Source: Xenorhabdus budapestensis | GTDB taxonomy: Bacteria > Pseudomonadota > Gammaproteobacteria > Enterobacterales > Enterobacteriaceae | Length of the DNA: 64,000 bases | Assembly: GCF_002632465.1 (NCBI RefSeq) | Contig: NZ_NIBS01000001.1 | Coordinates: 93,830-157,829, forward strand | Reading direction: 5' to 3' | In this document: one piece after another, positions 1 to 8,516 of the stretch | Position numbering within the stretch: position 1 is the first letter of the stretch | How the letters are laid out: every line of letters begins with the position of its first letter | The notes under the pieces: model-generated | What the model was told of the DNA's origin: nothing | Database searches by the model: none | Seen by the model: the letters and a program-made list of their open reading frames with translations, nothing else | Position numbers and translations under genes: made by a program

Positions 1-375
1 GACATTAGGTGAACCTGTGGCAATCATCCCGGCTGGCGGGTTACAACTATCGATAGCGTCTGTAACGGCTGAACTGGCTTTGCCTATTACATCACCCAGC
101 GCTATTGTCCCCAGCGTGCCGAGAGCCATAATTGCAACGGTCGCCAGCCCGCCGGTTGCACCTATCAGAAATGCAGCAGCTCCAAAAACCGCGGCACCGA
201 TCAACGCGCCCACAACCACGCCTGCAAGTGCCCCTAAAAAACTTTTATGCTGAATAGGATCACCCTCACGTGCAGCCGCAGGGCCAAGCTCTCGTGCTAT
301 CGGTTGAAGTTGCTTACTGGCATGAGTCGCACCTACCCGCGCAGTGCGAAGAGCAATTTCATCCATCAATCCCAT
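1..375 (-). CDS. N-terminus of a prePAAR/PAAR type VI secretion effector (probably Rhs), cut by the window edge
   Basis: This reading frame starts with ATG at 375, has a strong AGGAGG site just upstream, and runs off the left edge after 125 codons. Residues 33-41 read AAREGDPIQ followed by His, which fits the prePAAR motif (AARxxDxxxH) of T6SS effectors. Residues about 45-105 are a hydrophobic Gly/Ala-rich region that forms two or more membrane segments. The last visible residues, CNPPAGMIATGSPNV, look like the start of a PAAR spike domain. In this family the PAAR domain caps VgrG and is commonly followed by an Rhs shell and a C-terminal toxin, none of which is visible here. The chaperone gene lies 13 bases upstream and vgrG before that, which supports the assignment. 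Toxin activity and immunity gene are unknown. Confidence 0.8.
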   Translation of the reverse strand, partial: MGLMDEIALRTARVGATHASKQLQPIARELGPAAAREGDPIQHKSFLGALAGVVVGALIGAAVFGAAAFLIGATGGLATVAIMALGTLGTIALGDVIGKASSAVTDAIDSCNPPAGMIATGSPNV

Positions 376-388
376 AACTGACCTCCTG

Positions 389-808
389 TCAGGTCGCCTG
401 AAAACTACTGACAATTGCCAGCAGAGCGTTACGCTGCCTTTCCTCAAACGGCTGTGGAGAAGTCAGGTTAAAAGCCAGCAGCAAATTGTCCCGTATTTGC
501 AGCACAACAGTCTGGTGCATCTCACCTTCCGGGCTTTGCCATTGGTAGTCCAGTCGCCAAGCCAGCGCCCCGCTTAGTTCTATCTCCAGCCTTTGATGCT
601 CTTTATAACCGGGGAGATGGGTTTCAAATTGAGTCAATGTTTGGGCGTAGTAGGCGGTGTGGTCAGAACCCATCGGTACGGGTGTGCGGTTAATCACCAA
701 ATTAACGCCACTGTCATCCGGCAGGACAAATACCTGCATCGATTCATCACGCCAGTCAGATGGAATAGTTAAGGTTCCTTCATTCATTTGATAGGGTTGT
801 TTATTCAT
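389..808 (-). CDS. Eag-type T6SS effector chaperone (DUF1795/DcrB-like)
   Basis: A 139-residue soluble protein without a signal peptide. Its N-terminal half (MNEGTLTIPSDWRDESMQVF, then LVINR) and its end (ERQRNALLAIVSSFQ) match the DUF1795/DcrB-like fold used by Eag chaperones. Known Eag proteins bind the N-terminal transmembrane segments of prePAAR effectors in the cytoplasm, keep them soluble and load them onto VgrG. The gene lies between vgrG and a prePAAR effector in the same orientation, 13 bases from the effector start, which is the standard cassette order. The family and role are well supported; the specific partner is inferred from adjacency. Confidence 0.85.
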   Translation of the reverse strand: MNKQPYQMNEGTLTIPSDWRDESMQVFVLPDDSGVNLVINRTPVPMGSDHTAYYAQTLTQFETHLPGYKEHQRLEIELSGALAWRLDYQWQSPEGEMHQTVVLQIRDNLLLAFNLTSPQPFEERQRNALLAIVSSFQAT

Positions 809-879
809 GGGTGTCTTCCTTTATCACTCTTTTTTGGTCTATGTAGCTACCGTGTTCGCATGTGTTTTGATTGGCTCGG

Positions 880-2784
880 CTAGTTCAGTTGAACCTGTTC
901 CTTGCCGTTGATGATGATATTTTTGCCGGTAATATGGATATTGCCCTTCTTGTCCAGAGTGATACTGGCACCGCCTGTGCTGATTTGGATGCCACCGTTG
1001 ACAGACTGGATAGAAATGTCTTCTTTGGCGCTTAACTTACTTTTTTTCTCCACTGTCACTTGCCGGTTACCGTGGATAGTACTGGTCTCCTCGCCAGTCA
1101 CTTCCTTGATGCGATCTTTACGTACGGATATCACCTGATTGTTGCCGATGTTTTCGGTGTGATCGTGTTTCACCTGCGTGGTACGGTCGTTGAGGACAGT
1201 GGTGTTCATATCATTCAGAACGATGGTATTCATATCTTTTTGGGCATGCAGGGCGAGTTGTTCACTGCCTTTCGCATCCTCAAACAACATTTGGTTATAG
1301 CCCTCTCCCTTATGGGTTTTGGAGCGAAACGCCATTTGGGTTTTGCTGCCGGGCAAGCCGCCGGGAGGGATATTGCTGGCGTGATAGGTTCTGCCGATAA
1401 CGATGGGTTGATCTGGATCGCCATGTAAGAAATCAACCACAACCTCTTGGCCGACACGAGGAATAGCGAGCATTCCCCAGCCTTGCCCCGCCCACGGATG
1501 AGTAACGCGTATCCAGCAGGAGCTTTGATCATCACTGCGGCCATAGCGATCCCACGGGAACTGGAGTCGAACACGACCATATTGGTCACAAAAAATTTCT
1601 TCCCCGGCAGGGCCGACGACTTTGGCAATTTGTGGCCCATCAACGATCGGCTTAGGCAGTGGAGAAGGGCGCCAAGTCTGGGTTTGGCGGATAAAACTAA
1701 ATTGGCTGTTTAGTGTTGTACCACTGCCACTGATTTCCTGTTCTAACGCTTGTGGTTGATAACCAGTATGGCTGGCGGAAATAACCTGCCACGGCTGATT
1801 CCATTCTCCACACGGATGGTTGGTCAGGGTGAAGAGCCGCCCCGGTTGGATGGCGATGGCATAACCGTTGCCATGTCCTATCAGCGCATCGTTACGCAGT
1901 GCTTCGAGCCGGTAGCGGGTAAAAGCAGCACCATGCTGTTCATCTTTGAAGCGTCCGGGATAATCGTAATGCTCGTAATAGAGCTTCTGGAGGTTGTCCT
2001 CTTTCATTTGCTGGCTGAATTCTGCTGCCCAGGCCGGATTTTTAAAGGTGTAATCTTTAAGTTGTACCTGTGCCGGTCTGACCTGCGCGCGGTTGGTGAT
2101 ACTACTAACAGAAACATCACCTGTAGGACTTTGTTCACTGGGTTGGTAGGGAAGTTCGATGCCCAACGGTACTGAGCCAGCATCATCGGCAAAGACCAGC
2201 GTATTACGCCCGTTGCTGCATTCAAAAAAGTAGAAAATGCCTTCTTCTGCGCTCAAACGCTGGATGAAAGTGAAGTCGCTTTCCTGATATTGCACACAAA
2301 ATTCACGCTCTGGATGTGGCTGGCGCAAACTAAATACCACATCACGAATGCCGTGTTCTTTTAAGATGGTGGTGACGATGGTAACGATATCGCGCTGTTG
2401 GAAGATGCGTGAATTTTGGCGTAGTGTTGTACGCCACAAGTCAGGGCGGATAATCATCTGATAGGTGGTCTGATGTAATCCGGTATTCCCTTGTTCAAAG
2501 CTGGATACCATACCGCTGATGCTTCGTTGTTCGGTTTCTCCCTGCAAAATCGTGAGTGTGGCAGTGTGATCGAGCACAGTAGAAAAATCGATAGAGGGAT
2601 TAGCACTTGCCAGACCAATATTAAGTTGAAAAGGTTGTGAAAAACCTTCTGTCAACGCGAAATCAGTGACAACAAAAGTTTGGGGTGGCAGGCAGCCTGC
2701 TGTCAGAGTGAATAGAAGTCCGCCGGATGAATTACCGCCAGTTTGCCGGCTCTTCTGAGAAATAATGCTCTTTTTCAGTGACAT
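880..2784 (-). CDS. vgrG: Type VI secretion system tip protein VgrG (TssI)
   Basis: A 634-residue VgrG. Residues about 25-370 form the gp27-like base (LLFTLTAGCLPPQTFVVTDF to the QVISASHTGYQ region). Residues about 390-475 form the gp5-like OB fold (DQYGRVRLQFPWD, WIRVTHPWAGQGWGMLAIPR, GQEVVVDFLHGDPDQPIVIG). The C-terminal beta-helix is built from short repeats such as MNTIVLND and MNTTVLND and ends in VQLN. There is no extra catalytic domain, so this is a structural spike trimer that carries cargo through PAAR proteins. It starts the vgrG-chaperone-effector cassette. No T6SS core genes are in the window, so this is an orphan vgrG island that would need a machine encoded elsewhere. Confidence 0.95.
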   Translation of the reverse strand: MSLKKSIISQKSRQTGGNSSGGLLFTLTAGCLPPQTFVVTDFALTEGFSQPFQLNIGLASANPSIDFSTVLDHTATLTILQGETEQRSISGMVSSFEQGNTGLHQTTYQMIIRPDLWRTTLRQNSRIFQQRDIVTIVTTILKEHGIRDVVFSLRQPHPEREFCVQYQESDFTFIQRLSAEEGIFYFFECSNGRNTLVFADDAGSVPLGIELPYQPSEQSPTGDVSVSSITNRAQVRPAQVQLKDYTFKNPAWAAEFSQQMKEDNLQKLYYEHYDYPGRFKDEQHGAAFTRYRLEALRNDALIGHGNGYAIAIQPGRLFTLTNHPCGEWNQPWQVISASHTGYQPQALEQEISGSGTTLNSQFSFIRQTQTWRPSPLPKPIVDGPQIAKVVGPAGEEIFCDQYGRVRLQFPWDRYGRSDDQSSCWIRVTHPWAGQGWGMLAIPRVGQEVVVDFLHGDPDQPIVIGRTYHASNIPPGGLPGSKTQMAFRSKTHKGEGYNQMLFEDAKGSEQLALHAQKDMNTIVLNDMNTTVLNDRTTQVKHDHTENIGNNQVISVRKDRIKEVTGEETSTIHGNRQVTVEKKSKLSAKEDISIQSVNGGIQISTGGASITLDKKGNIHITGKNIIINGKEQVQLN

Positions 2785-3189
2785 AATTTTTCGTCCTTAT
2801 TTAATGTCGCTATTAATGCGATATTTGAGTAGCTGTTATCCTTAATTTCTCTTTTAACCAACGATTCGCCGGGAATATTTAATGTGAGAATATTGAGGGC
2901 GATCAGGAACTGTATTGTTTAATTTTTTTTCGCTCAGATAATAATCGACAAGATATAGCAGGTTTTTATTTAGTATGAAAAATAGTCACTACAATGTGAT
3001 TGCAATCACTCAATAATTTATATAAATAAAATAATTAAAAACAAAATATGGGGTTGGAAATCAAGATATTTGTCTGCGGGTAGCGAATGACACGAGTATT
3101 TCTAAATAAAGTGATAAATTGACAAGAAATTAGCGGAAATTAATATTTCAGGTTCAATCATAATTTAATAATTGGCGGGTTTATCTTGC
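2785..3189. other. AT-rich spacer upstream of vgrG
   Basis: No gene is visible. The stretch is very AT-rich with A and T runs around 2920-3060 and probably holds the vgrG promoter, but no convincing -35/-10 pair could be fixed. It marks the junction between the T6SS cassette and yigI. Confidence 0.5.
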
Positions 3190-3219
3190 AAAAAAGGAAT
3201 GTGTTTTTTATCACATCCC
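3190..3219 (-). terminator. Rho-independent terminator of yigI
   Basis: Read on the minus strand, an 8-bp stem (GGGATGTG pairing with CACATTCC, with one G-U pair) is followed by a run of T residues. It sits about 43 bases after the yigI stop codon. Confidence 0.7.
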
Positions 3220-3262
3220 CCTCTTGCAGAATTCAGAACATTATATTTAAGAATATTGAATA

Positions 3263-3748
3263 TCACCCAATCAGATAAGTCCCCGTTGCGCTGGCGATAT
3301 GTACCTGTTTTTCATTGTGCAATTCTATTCTGGCGACAGATACTTTATTACCGGCACGAATGATATTACTGCTGGCAGTAAATACTTCACCACGTCCGGG
3401 ACGCAGGTAATCAACACGCAGATCTATAGTACCTATCGTAGACAGGCGTTTTTGTAGTTCTTCCATCGTAATGACTTTCATCGTGGCCAGTGCACTCCCG
3501 GTACAGACTAAACCGCCAGCAACATCAAGTATTGAAGCTATAACACCGCCATGCAGGATTTTCTGGATCATATTACCCACTAGCTTATCTTGATTAATAA
3601 ACTGAATCTCTGCGTAGTCTTCTTCAAAACGAACCAATTCAAGCCCTAAAAGTTGGTTAAATGGCATATGATAAACAAACGCCTCACCTATAAATTTACG
3701 CGCCTCTTCTTGTGTTAAAGGTTGGGTTGGTCGCTGTATCGTTTCCAT
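3263..3748 (-). CDS. yigI: YigI-family hotdog-fold acyl-CoA thioesterase
   Basis: A 161-residue single hotdog domain. The segment [16 protein letters not shown] is the typical HGG active-site helix of PaaI/YigI-type thioesterases, and [13 protein letters not shown] is the conserved beta strand after it. Family members hydrolyse acyl-CoA thioesters in the cytoplasm; YigI of Escherichia is described as an acyl-CoA thioesterase. It has an AGGAAA ribosome site 5 bases before ATG. In Escherichia yigI lies next to pldA and recQ, and here a pldA remnant and recQ follow divergently, so the position supports the name. Confidence 0.88.
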   Translation of the reverse strand: METIQRPTQPLTQEEARKFIGEAFVYHMPFNQLLGLELVRFEEDYAEIQFINQDKLVGNMIQKILHGGVIASILDVAGGLVCTGSALATMKVITMEELQKRLSTIGTIDLRVDYLRPGRGEVFTASSNIIRAGNKVSVARIELHNEKQVHIASATGTYLIG

Positions 3749-3941
3749 ATTGGATTTCCTGAAAATTAAAAAAATAAATTCACTGATATTAGATAGTTAT
3801 TTTTGGTTAATAACTTGTTAAGTTTATGCTTTTATTTTCCAGCTTGCCAGTCTGAGAAGCGCTTTGAAAAAACAATTTTATGAAGAAAAAGTTGCTATAA
3901 AAAATGCTCGTTTCGTGTTTAGAATGTCTCAGTAATAAACA

Positions 3942-4092
3942 AGCAATGGTTATGGTAGCGGAGAGCGGGATTGGAGTTACCTACTGTCGAAACATGTTCG
4001 CGTTTATACACAAGTATTCAGTGGATAGGGTGAACCGATGATTGATTACAACTTCAAGCAGACCCAATGTCATGCTGAATGATATACTGTAA
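3942..4092 (+). pseudogene. pldA: C-terminal remnant of pldA (outer membrane phospholipase A)
   Basis: Translation from 3948 gives GYGSGERDWSYLLSKHVRVY then TQVFSG, a stop codon (TAG), and GEPMIDYNFKQTQ. As I recall it, the C-terminus of enterobacterial PldA reads GYGGAELGLSYPITKHV..YTQVFSGYGESLIDYNFNQT...VMLNDLF, so the two align almost without gaps. After a frameshift the end resumes as ATG CTG AAT GAT ATA CTG TAA (MLNDIL), matching MLNDLF. The rest of the gene is not recognisable. The position between yigI and recQ is exactly that of pldA in Escherichia. At least one nonsense and one frameshift change are present, so this is a dead gene. Confidence 0.85.
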
Positions 4093-4228
4093 TACCCTTC
4101 GTCTTTCAAGTTGCCTCTTTGTTGGCTGCGCTCACTCACCAGAGGCCAGCCTTTGGCTGGGCAAATTCGTTCTCGACGAATTTGTCATTCCCTTGCCGCC
4201 GCGACGCAACTTGAAATCCATTGGGTAT
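4092..4228. repeat. Palindromic dispersed repeat, complete copy (137 bp)
   Basis: The element begins ATACCCTTCGTCTTTCAAGT and ends ACTTGAAATCCATTGGGTAT, so its ends form an imperfect inverted repeat. Inside are two further hairpins: GGCCAGC with GGCTGG near 4143-4160, and CAAATTCG with CGAATTTG near 4163-4185. It carries no coding capacity. A matching half copy lies at 41581-41631, and short deleted forms at 7184, 17776 and 30529. It resembles the ERIC-like/MITE-like palindromes of Morganellaceae and Yersinia, but is not the canonical ERIC sequence. It begins on the last base of the dead pldA stop codon. Confidence 0.8.
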
Positions 4229-4295
4229 AGCTTCTATATGTAAATCGTTTAAATAAATAGCTTTGAATAAATAATTTCAATAATTGAGGAAAGGC

Positions 4296-6122
4296 GTGTC
4301 TACCGCAGAAGTCATCAGCACGGCATCGCTGGCTGAACAAATATTACGAAAAACATTCGGATATCAGCAATTTCGTCCCGGACAGCAGCAGGTAATAGAC
4401 GCCGTTCTTGATGACCGTGATTGTCTGGTTATTATGCCGACAGGTGGCGGTAAATCGTTGTGTTATCAGATCCCTGCTTTGGTCAAAAATGGATTAACGC
4501 TGGTCGTTTCTCCATTGATCTCATTGATGAAAGATCAGGTTGATCAATTGAGAACAAATGGCATAGAAGCAGAGTGCTTAAACTCAACTCAAAGTCGTGA
4601 GCAACAATTCGATATTATCCGGCGTTGCCGTCAGGGAAATATCAAATTGCTTTATATTGCCCCGGAACGGATGGTAACTGATAACTTTCTCGATCATTTA
4701 CATGACTGGCATCCGGCTTTGCTGGCAGTTGATGAAGCGCACTGTATTTCTCAGTGGGGACATGATTTTCGGCCGGAATATCGTGCGCTTGGACAATTAC
4801 GCAGACGCTTGCCCGATCTTCCTGTTATCGCACTAACAGCCACAGCAGATAAAACCACCCGACAGGATATTGTTCGCTTGTTGGAGTTGCGTGATCCCAT
4901 CATTCATATTAGCAGTTTTGATCGTCCTAACATTCGCTATACATTAGTTGAAAAATATAAACCTCTTGATCAACTCTGGTCATTTGTTCGTAGCCAGCAA
5001 GGAAAAAGCGGGATTATTTATTGCAACAGCAGGAACAAAGTGGAAGAAACCGCAGAGCGATTGCAAAAACGGGGATTAAGTGTCGCTCCTTATCATGCGG
5101 GGCTGGAGACTAACCAGCGTGTCTGGGTGCAGGATGCTTTCCAGCGGGATGATTTGCAGGTAGTTGTTGCTACAGTGGCGTTTGGTATGGGGATCAACAA
5201 ACCCAACGTACGTTTTGTCGTGCATTTTGATATTCCCCGTAATATTGAATCTTACTATCAGGAAACGGGGCGTGCAGGGCGGGATGGCCTGCCTGCTGAA
5301 GCGGTACTGTTCTACGACCCGGCAGATATGGCGTGGCTACGCCGTTGTCTGGAAGAAAAACCCGCAGGCGAACAGCAAAATATTGAGCGTCATAAACTTA
5401 ATGCCATGGGAGCGTTTGCTGAAGCGCAAACCTGCCGACGATTGGTATTGCTCAACTATTTTGGTGAAAGCCAGCAAACCGCCTGTGGCAACTGTGATAT
5501 CTGCCTTGATCCGCCGAAACGTTATGATGGTTTAGTAGATGCGCAGAAAGCCTTGTCCTGTATCTACCGCGTTGGACAACGATTTGGTATTGGCTATATT
5601 GTAGACGTGTTACGCGGCGCTAATAATCAACGTATCAGGGAGTTAGGGCATGATAAATTGCCCGTTTACGGCCTTGGCAAAGAGCATAGTCAGGAACACT
5701 GGATGAGCATCCTGCGCCAGCTGATCCATCTGGGGTTAATCAACCAAAATATTGCCAATTATTCTGCATTACAATTGATGGAAGCGGCGCGGCCTGTTCT
5801 GCGTGGCGAAGTGCCTTTGCAGCTTGCTGTGCCTCGAATCCTAAGTTTGAAAAGCAGAAATCAACAAAACAAATCATACAGTGGGAACTATGATCGTAAA
5901 TTGTTCGCTAAGTTGCGGAAATTGCGGAAATCCATTGCTGATGAGAACAATATTCCGCCTTTTGTCGTTTTCAATGACGTAACACTGATTGAAATGGCAG
6001 AACAGTGCCCAATAACGCCCAATGAACTTCTGCTTATTAACGGGGTTGGGCAGCGTAAACTGGAACGTTTTGGTGATGCCTTTATGACGCTGATCCGTGA
6101 GCATTTCGAAGGATTTGAATAA
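4296..6122 (+). CDS. recQ: ATP-dependent 3'-5' DNA helicase RecQ
   Basis: RecQ unwinds DNA in the RecF recombination and fork-repair pathway. The GTG at 4296 is preceded by AGGAAAGG and gives 608 residues, matching the Escherichia length. An upstream in-frame TTG at 4284 would swallow the ribosome site and is rejected. Visible motifs are Walker A MPTGGGKSLCYQ (about 47-58), DEAHCISQWGHDFRPEY, SFDRPNIRY, the motif VI segment ESYYQETGRAGRDGLP, the four-cysteine zinc site (CRRL...CGNCDIC), the winged helix, and a C-terminal HRDC domain (FAKLRKLRKSIADENNIPPF). In Escherichia rhtC and rhtB follow; here pldB follows directly after 62 bases. Confidence 0.97.
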   Translation: MSTAEVISTASLAEQILRKTFGYQQFRPGQQQVIDAVLDDRDCLVIMPTGGGKSLCYQIPALVKNGLTLVVSPLISLMKDQVDQLRTNGIEAECLNSTQSREQQFDIIRRCRQGNIKLLYIAPERMVTDNFLDHLHDWHPALLAVDEAHCISQWGHDFRPEYRALGQLRRRLPDLPVIALTATADKTTRQDIVRLLELRDPIIHISSFDRPNIRYTLVEKYKPLDQLWSFVRSQQGKSGIIYCNSRNKVEETAERLQKRGLSVAPYHAGLETNQRVWVQDAFQRDDLQVVVATVAFGMGINKPNVRFVVHFDIPRNIESYYQETGRAGRDGLPAEAVLFYDPADMAWLRRCLEEKPAGEQQNIERHKLNAMGAFAEAQTCRRLVLLNYFGESQQTACGNCDICLDPPKRYDGLVDAQKALSCIYRVGQRFGIGYIVDVLRGANNQRIRELGHDKLPVYGLGKEHSQEHWMSILRQLIHLGLINQNIANYSALQLMEAARPVLRGEVPLQLAVPRILSLKSRNQQNKSYSGNYDRKLFAKLRKLRKSIADENNIPPFVVFNDVTLIEMAEQCPITPNELLLINGVGQRKLERFGDAFMTLIREHFEGFE

Positions 6123-6184
6123 CCGCAGTCAACCGTAGTCAACAAACAAATAACTGGAAAGACGACGGATATAGAGGATGATGA

Positions 6185-7180
6185 ATGCCGCCTGAGATAT
6201 TGAAAGCAAGCTGGTTAAACCGCGAACCTCAGTTCTCTGCGTTTACGAATGGATTATTACTGGATTTTTGGAATACCAGAAACGAACGGGAATTTATAGG
6301 CGTTGATAATATTCCTATCCGTTATGTCTCTTTCTGTTCGCCCCATCATGATAAGACATTGGTGATATCTCCTGGTCGTAGTGAAAGTTATGTGAAATAT
6401 CCGGAAGTGGCTTACGATTTTTACCATCTGGGTTACAACATCTTTATTATTGATCATCGCGGTCAGGGGCTTTCAGGCAGAATGCTGACAGATCCTCAAA
6501 AAGGACATGTTGAAGCATTTGAACACTATGTGGATGACTTGGCAAAATTCATCGAATTAGAAATCGTTCCACTTCAATCATATCGCTGTTATGCACTCGC
6601 TCACTCAATGGGCGGGGCTATACTGAGTTCTCTTCTATTACGCCAAGAATCAATATTCCGTGCTGCGGCACTGTGTGCTCCCATGTTTGGTATTAACTTA
6701 CCAATGCCTCGTTGGTTGGCGAATTTTCTGGTCAACCAAGCAGAACCTTACCCTAAAAGACGTAACAGATATGCGATATCAACAGGGCATTGGCGACCAT
6801 TACCCTATTTTATCAACTTGTTAACCCATAGCTATGCACGTTATCAGCGATATTTACGCTATTATGTTGATTATCCTAAGTTACGCCTTGGAGGGCCGAC
6901 TTACCGTTGGATGCGTGAAAACATGCGAACGGGAGATAACTTAATTGAAAATGCAGGAAAAATTCAGACACCACTTATTGTTTTAGAAGCTAGTGAAGAT
7001 AAGGTAGTTAGTAATCGGGAGTTATTGGCTTTTTGCGAAGCGCGTCAAAAAGCCGGAGCAGGAAAAGAAGAACATAATCCTCTGGTTATCCAAGGGGCAT
7101 ACCATGAAATCCTGTTCGAGAAAGATGCATTGCGGGCGCAGGCCCTTAATGCGATTTGTGATTTTTTTGATCAACACTGA
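6185..7180 (+). CDS. pldB: Lysophospholipase L2 PldB
   Basis: A 331-residue alpha/beta hydrolase of the PldB/monoacylglycerol lipase group that acts on lysophospholipids at the inner membrane. The nucleophile motif is AHSMGG with Ser about 141. HRGQGLSG (about 91-98) is the conserved loop after strand 4. The acid/histidine end reads VLEASEDKVVSNREL and later GAYHEILFE, giving the catalytic Asp and His. AGAGGATG precedes the ATG closely. It follows recQ as in many enterics once the rht genes are removed, and yigL lies 54 bases downstream. Confidence 0.95.
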   Translation: MPPEILKASWLNREPQFSAFTNGLLLDFWNTRNEREFIGVDNIPIRYVSFCSPHHDKTLVISPGRSESYVKYPEVAYDFYHLGYNIFIIDHRGQGLSGRMLTDPQKGHVEAFEHYVDDLAKFIELEIVPLQSYRCYALAHSMGGAILSSLLLRQESIFRAAALCAPMFGINLPMPRWLANFLVNQAEPYPKRRNRYAISTGHWRPLPYFINLLTHSYARYQRYLRYYVDYPKLRLGGPTYRWMRENMRTGDNLIENAGKIQTPLIVLEASEDKVVSNRELLAFCEARQKAGAGKEEHNPLVIQGAYHEILFEKDALRAQALNAICDFFDQH

Positions 7181-7183
7181 TTT

Positions 7184-7216
7184 ATACCCAATAGATTTCA
7201 AGAAAGATGCGGGTAT
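7184..7216. repeat. Short deleted form of the palindromic repeat
   Basis: Thirty-three bases from ATACCCAATAGATTTCAAG to GGGTAT keep both ends of the 137-bp element but lack its middle. The copy fills most of the pldB-yigL gap. Confidence 0.55.
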
Positions 7217-7234
7217 CGCTTAGGAATTTGAACT

Positions 7235-8035
7235 ATGTACTATGTTGTTGCTTCAGACTTAGATGGCACACTGTTATCTCCCGATCACGTATTAACGCCG
7301 TATACTAAGAAAATTTTGAATCTTCTGACAGATAAAGGGATTCATTTTATTTTTGCGACAGGGCGTCATCACATTGATGTAGGGCAGATCCGCGATGGAT
7401 TGGGAATTAATGCTTACATGATCACATCAAATGGGGCGAGAGTGCATAATGCACAGGGAGAACTGGTATTCAGCCATAATCTGGCACCGGAAATTGCCCG
7501 TGATTTATGTTTGCTGGAGTTTGATAACCCGAACGTTTTGACCAACTACTATAATAATGATGAGTGGTGGGTTAATCGTGAAAGTTCGGAACAGACTGAA
7601 TTTTTTAAGGTGTCTGATTTCCATTATCAGCTTTTCCAACGTGAGAATTTTCCTGTTGATGGTGTGTGTAAGGTCTATTATACCAGTGAAGATCATGATT
7701 ATTTGATTCAACTGGAAGAGAGAATTGAAGCGCGTTGGGGAGATAAAGTAAACGTGAGTTTCTCTCTAAGAAATTGTCTGGAAGTCATGTCAGGAGGAGT
7801 ATCCAAAGGGGAAGCATTGGCGCAGGTCTGCCAATCCATTGGGTATCAATTAAGTGACTGTATTGCTTTTGGTGATGGAATGAATGATCTGGAAATGCTA
7901 AGCGTAGCGGGTAAAGGTTGCATTATGCAGGGTGCCCATCAGCGCCTGAAAGACATTTTGCCGGACATGGAAGTGATAGGCTCTAATGCCGATGATGCGG
8001 TTTCGTGTTATTTGCAGAAAATGTATCGAGTTTGA
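7235..8035 (+). CDS. yigL: YigL, Cof-type HAD phosphatase (pyridoxal phosphate phosphatase)
   Basis: A 266-residue HAD-superfamily hydrolase with a C2B cap. Motif I is SDLDGTLLS (residues about 7-15, nucleophile Asp), motif II FATGRH, motif III the Lys in GGVSKGEAL, and motif IV AFGDGMNDLEML. This is the Cof/YigL layout; the Escherichia protein dephosphorylates pyridoxal phosphate and other small phosphates in the cytoplasm. The order pldB-yigL is conserved in enterics, and a hairpin terminator follows the stop codon. Confidence 0.93.
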   Translation: MYYVVASDLDGTLLSPDHVLTPYTKKILNLLTDKGIHFIFATGRHHIDVGQIRDGLGINAYMITSNGARVHNAQGELVFSHNLAPEIARDLCLLEFDNPNVLTNYYNNDEWWVNRESSEQTEFFKVSDFHYQLFQRENFPVDGVCKVYYTSEDHDYLIQLEERIEARWGDKVNVSFSLRNCLEVMSGGVSKGEALAQVCQSIGYQLSDCIAFGDGMNDLEMLSVAGKGCIMQGAHQRLKDILPDMEVIGSNADDAVSCYLQKMYRV

Positions 8036-8057
8036 TGTTCATTTAAGTAACCAATTG

Positions 8058-8086
8058 AAAACAGCATTCTGATGGGTGCTGTTTTT
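8058..8086 (+). terminator. Rho-independent terminator after yigL
   Basis: AAAACAGCA pairs with TGCTGTTTT around a ten-base loop and runs into T-rich sequence, 22 bases past the yigL stop codon. Confidence 0.75.
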
Positions 8087-8516
8087 ATTTTTAAATATAA
8101 AAAATCAAATAAAAGGAAATAGTTTTCTTATGTGAATGCTTCTCTATCTATTATCAAAAAACTATCACTTAATTTTCTTTTCCTATTATTATATTTATTG
8201 CTTGGGTTTTTTTGTTATTTTTTAGATGGTCACGGTGTTTTATTCTTATTTTTTCAATAATATCAATGACTAAGATTACATTGTATTAATGGTGATATAA
8301 TTATTGATATACTTTTTTAAAATTTATTAATTACAAAAGTTAAATTTTCTATGATAGTTATGACTGCAACCTAGTTGTTGAATTACTTTATTTTAACAGT
8401 CTACGCGAGTAGATATGTCTGTATATGAAAATAAATCATGAATAAAAATAGTGTTGTTATATTTGTTACGTTGGAATTAAAAACTTACTGTTCTGACACT
8501 CAGGGAATATATTGAT
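8087..8516. other. AT-rich upstream region of the MHS symporter
   Basis: A 430-base stretch with no open frame of interest and many A/T runs. It should hold the promoter of the transporter gene and contains one striking short palindrome at 8400-8413. Nothing else is recognisable. Confidence 0.5.
8400..8413. promoter_or_regulatory. Candidate operator palindrome for the adjacent LacI-family regulator
   Basis: TCTACGCGAGTAGA is an inverted repeat with arms TCTAC and GTAGA and a CG centre, the usual form of LacI-family operators. It lies about 104 bases before the symporter start and the regulator gene is the next gene of the same unit. The regulatory role is inference; no second copy was found in the window. 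Confidence 0.4.

Noticed and set aside
17-253. Plus-strand open frame of 78 residues at the left edge
   Set aside because: It is antisense to the prePAAR effector start, is Ala/Pro/Thr-rich as expected for a shadow frame, and has no ribosome site.
1060-2175. Plus-strand frames of more than 120 residues across vgrG
   Set aside because: They lie opposite a clearly conserved VgrG and show no family features.
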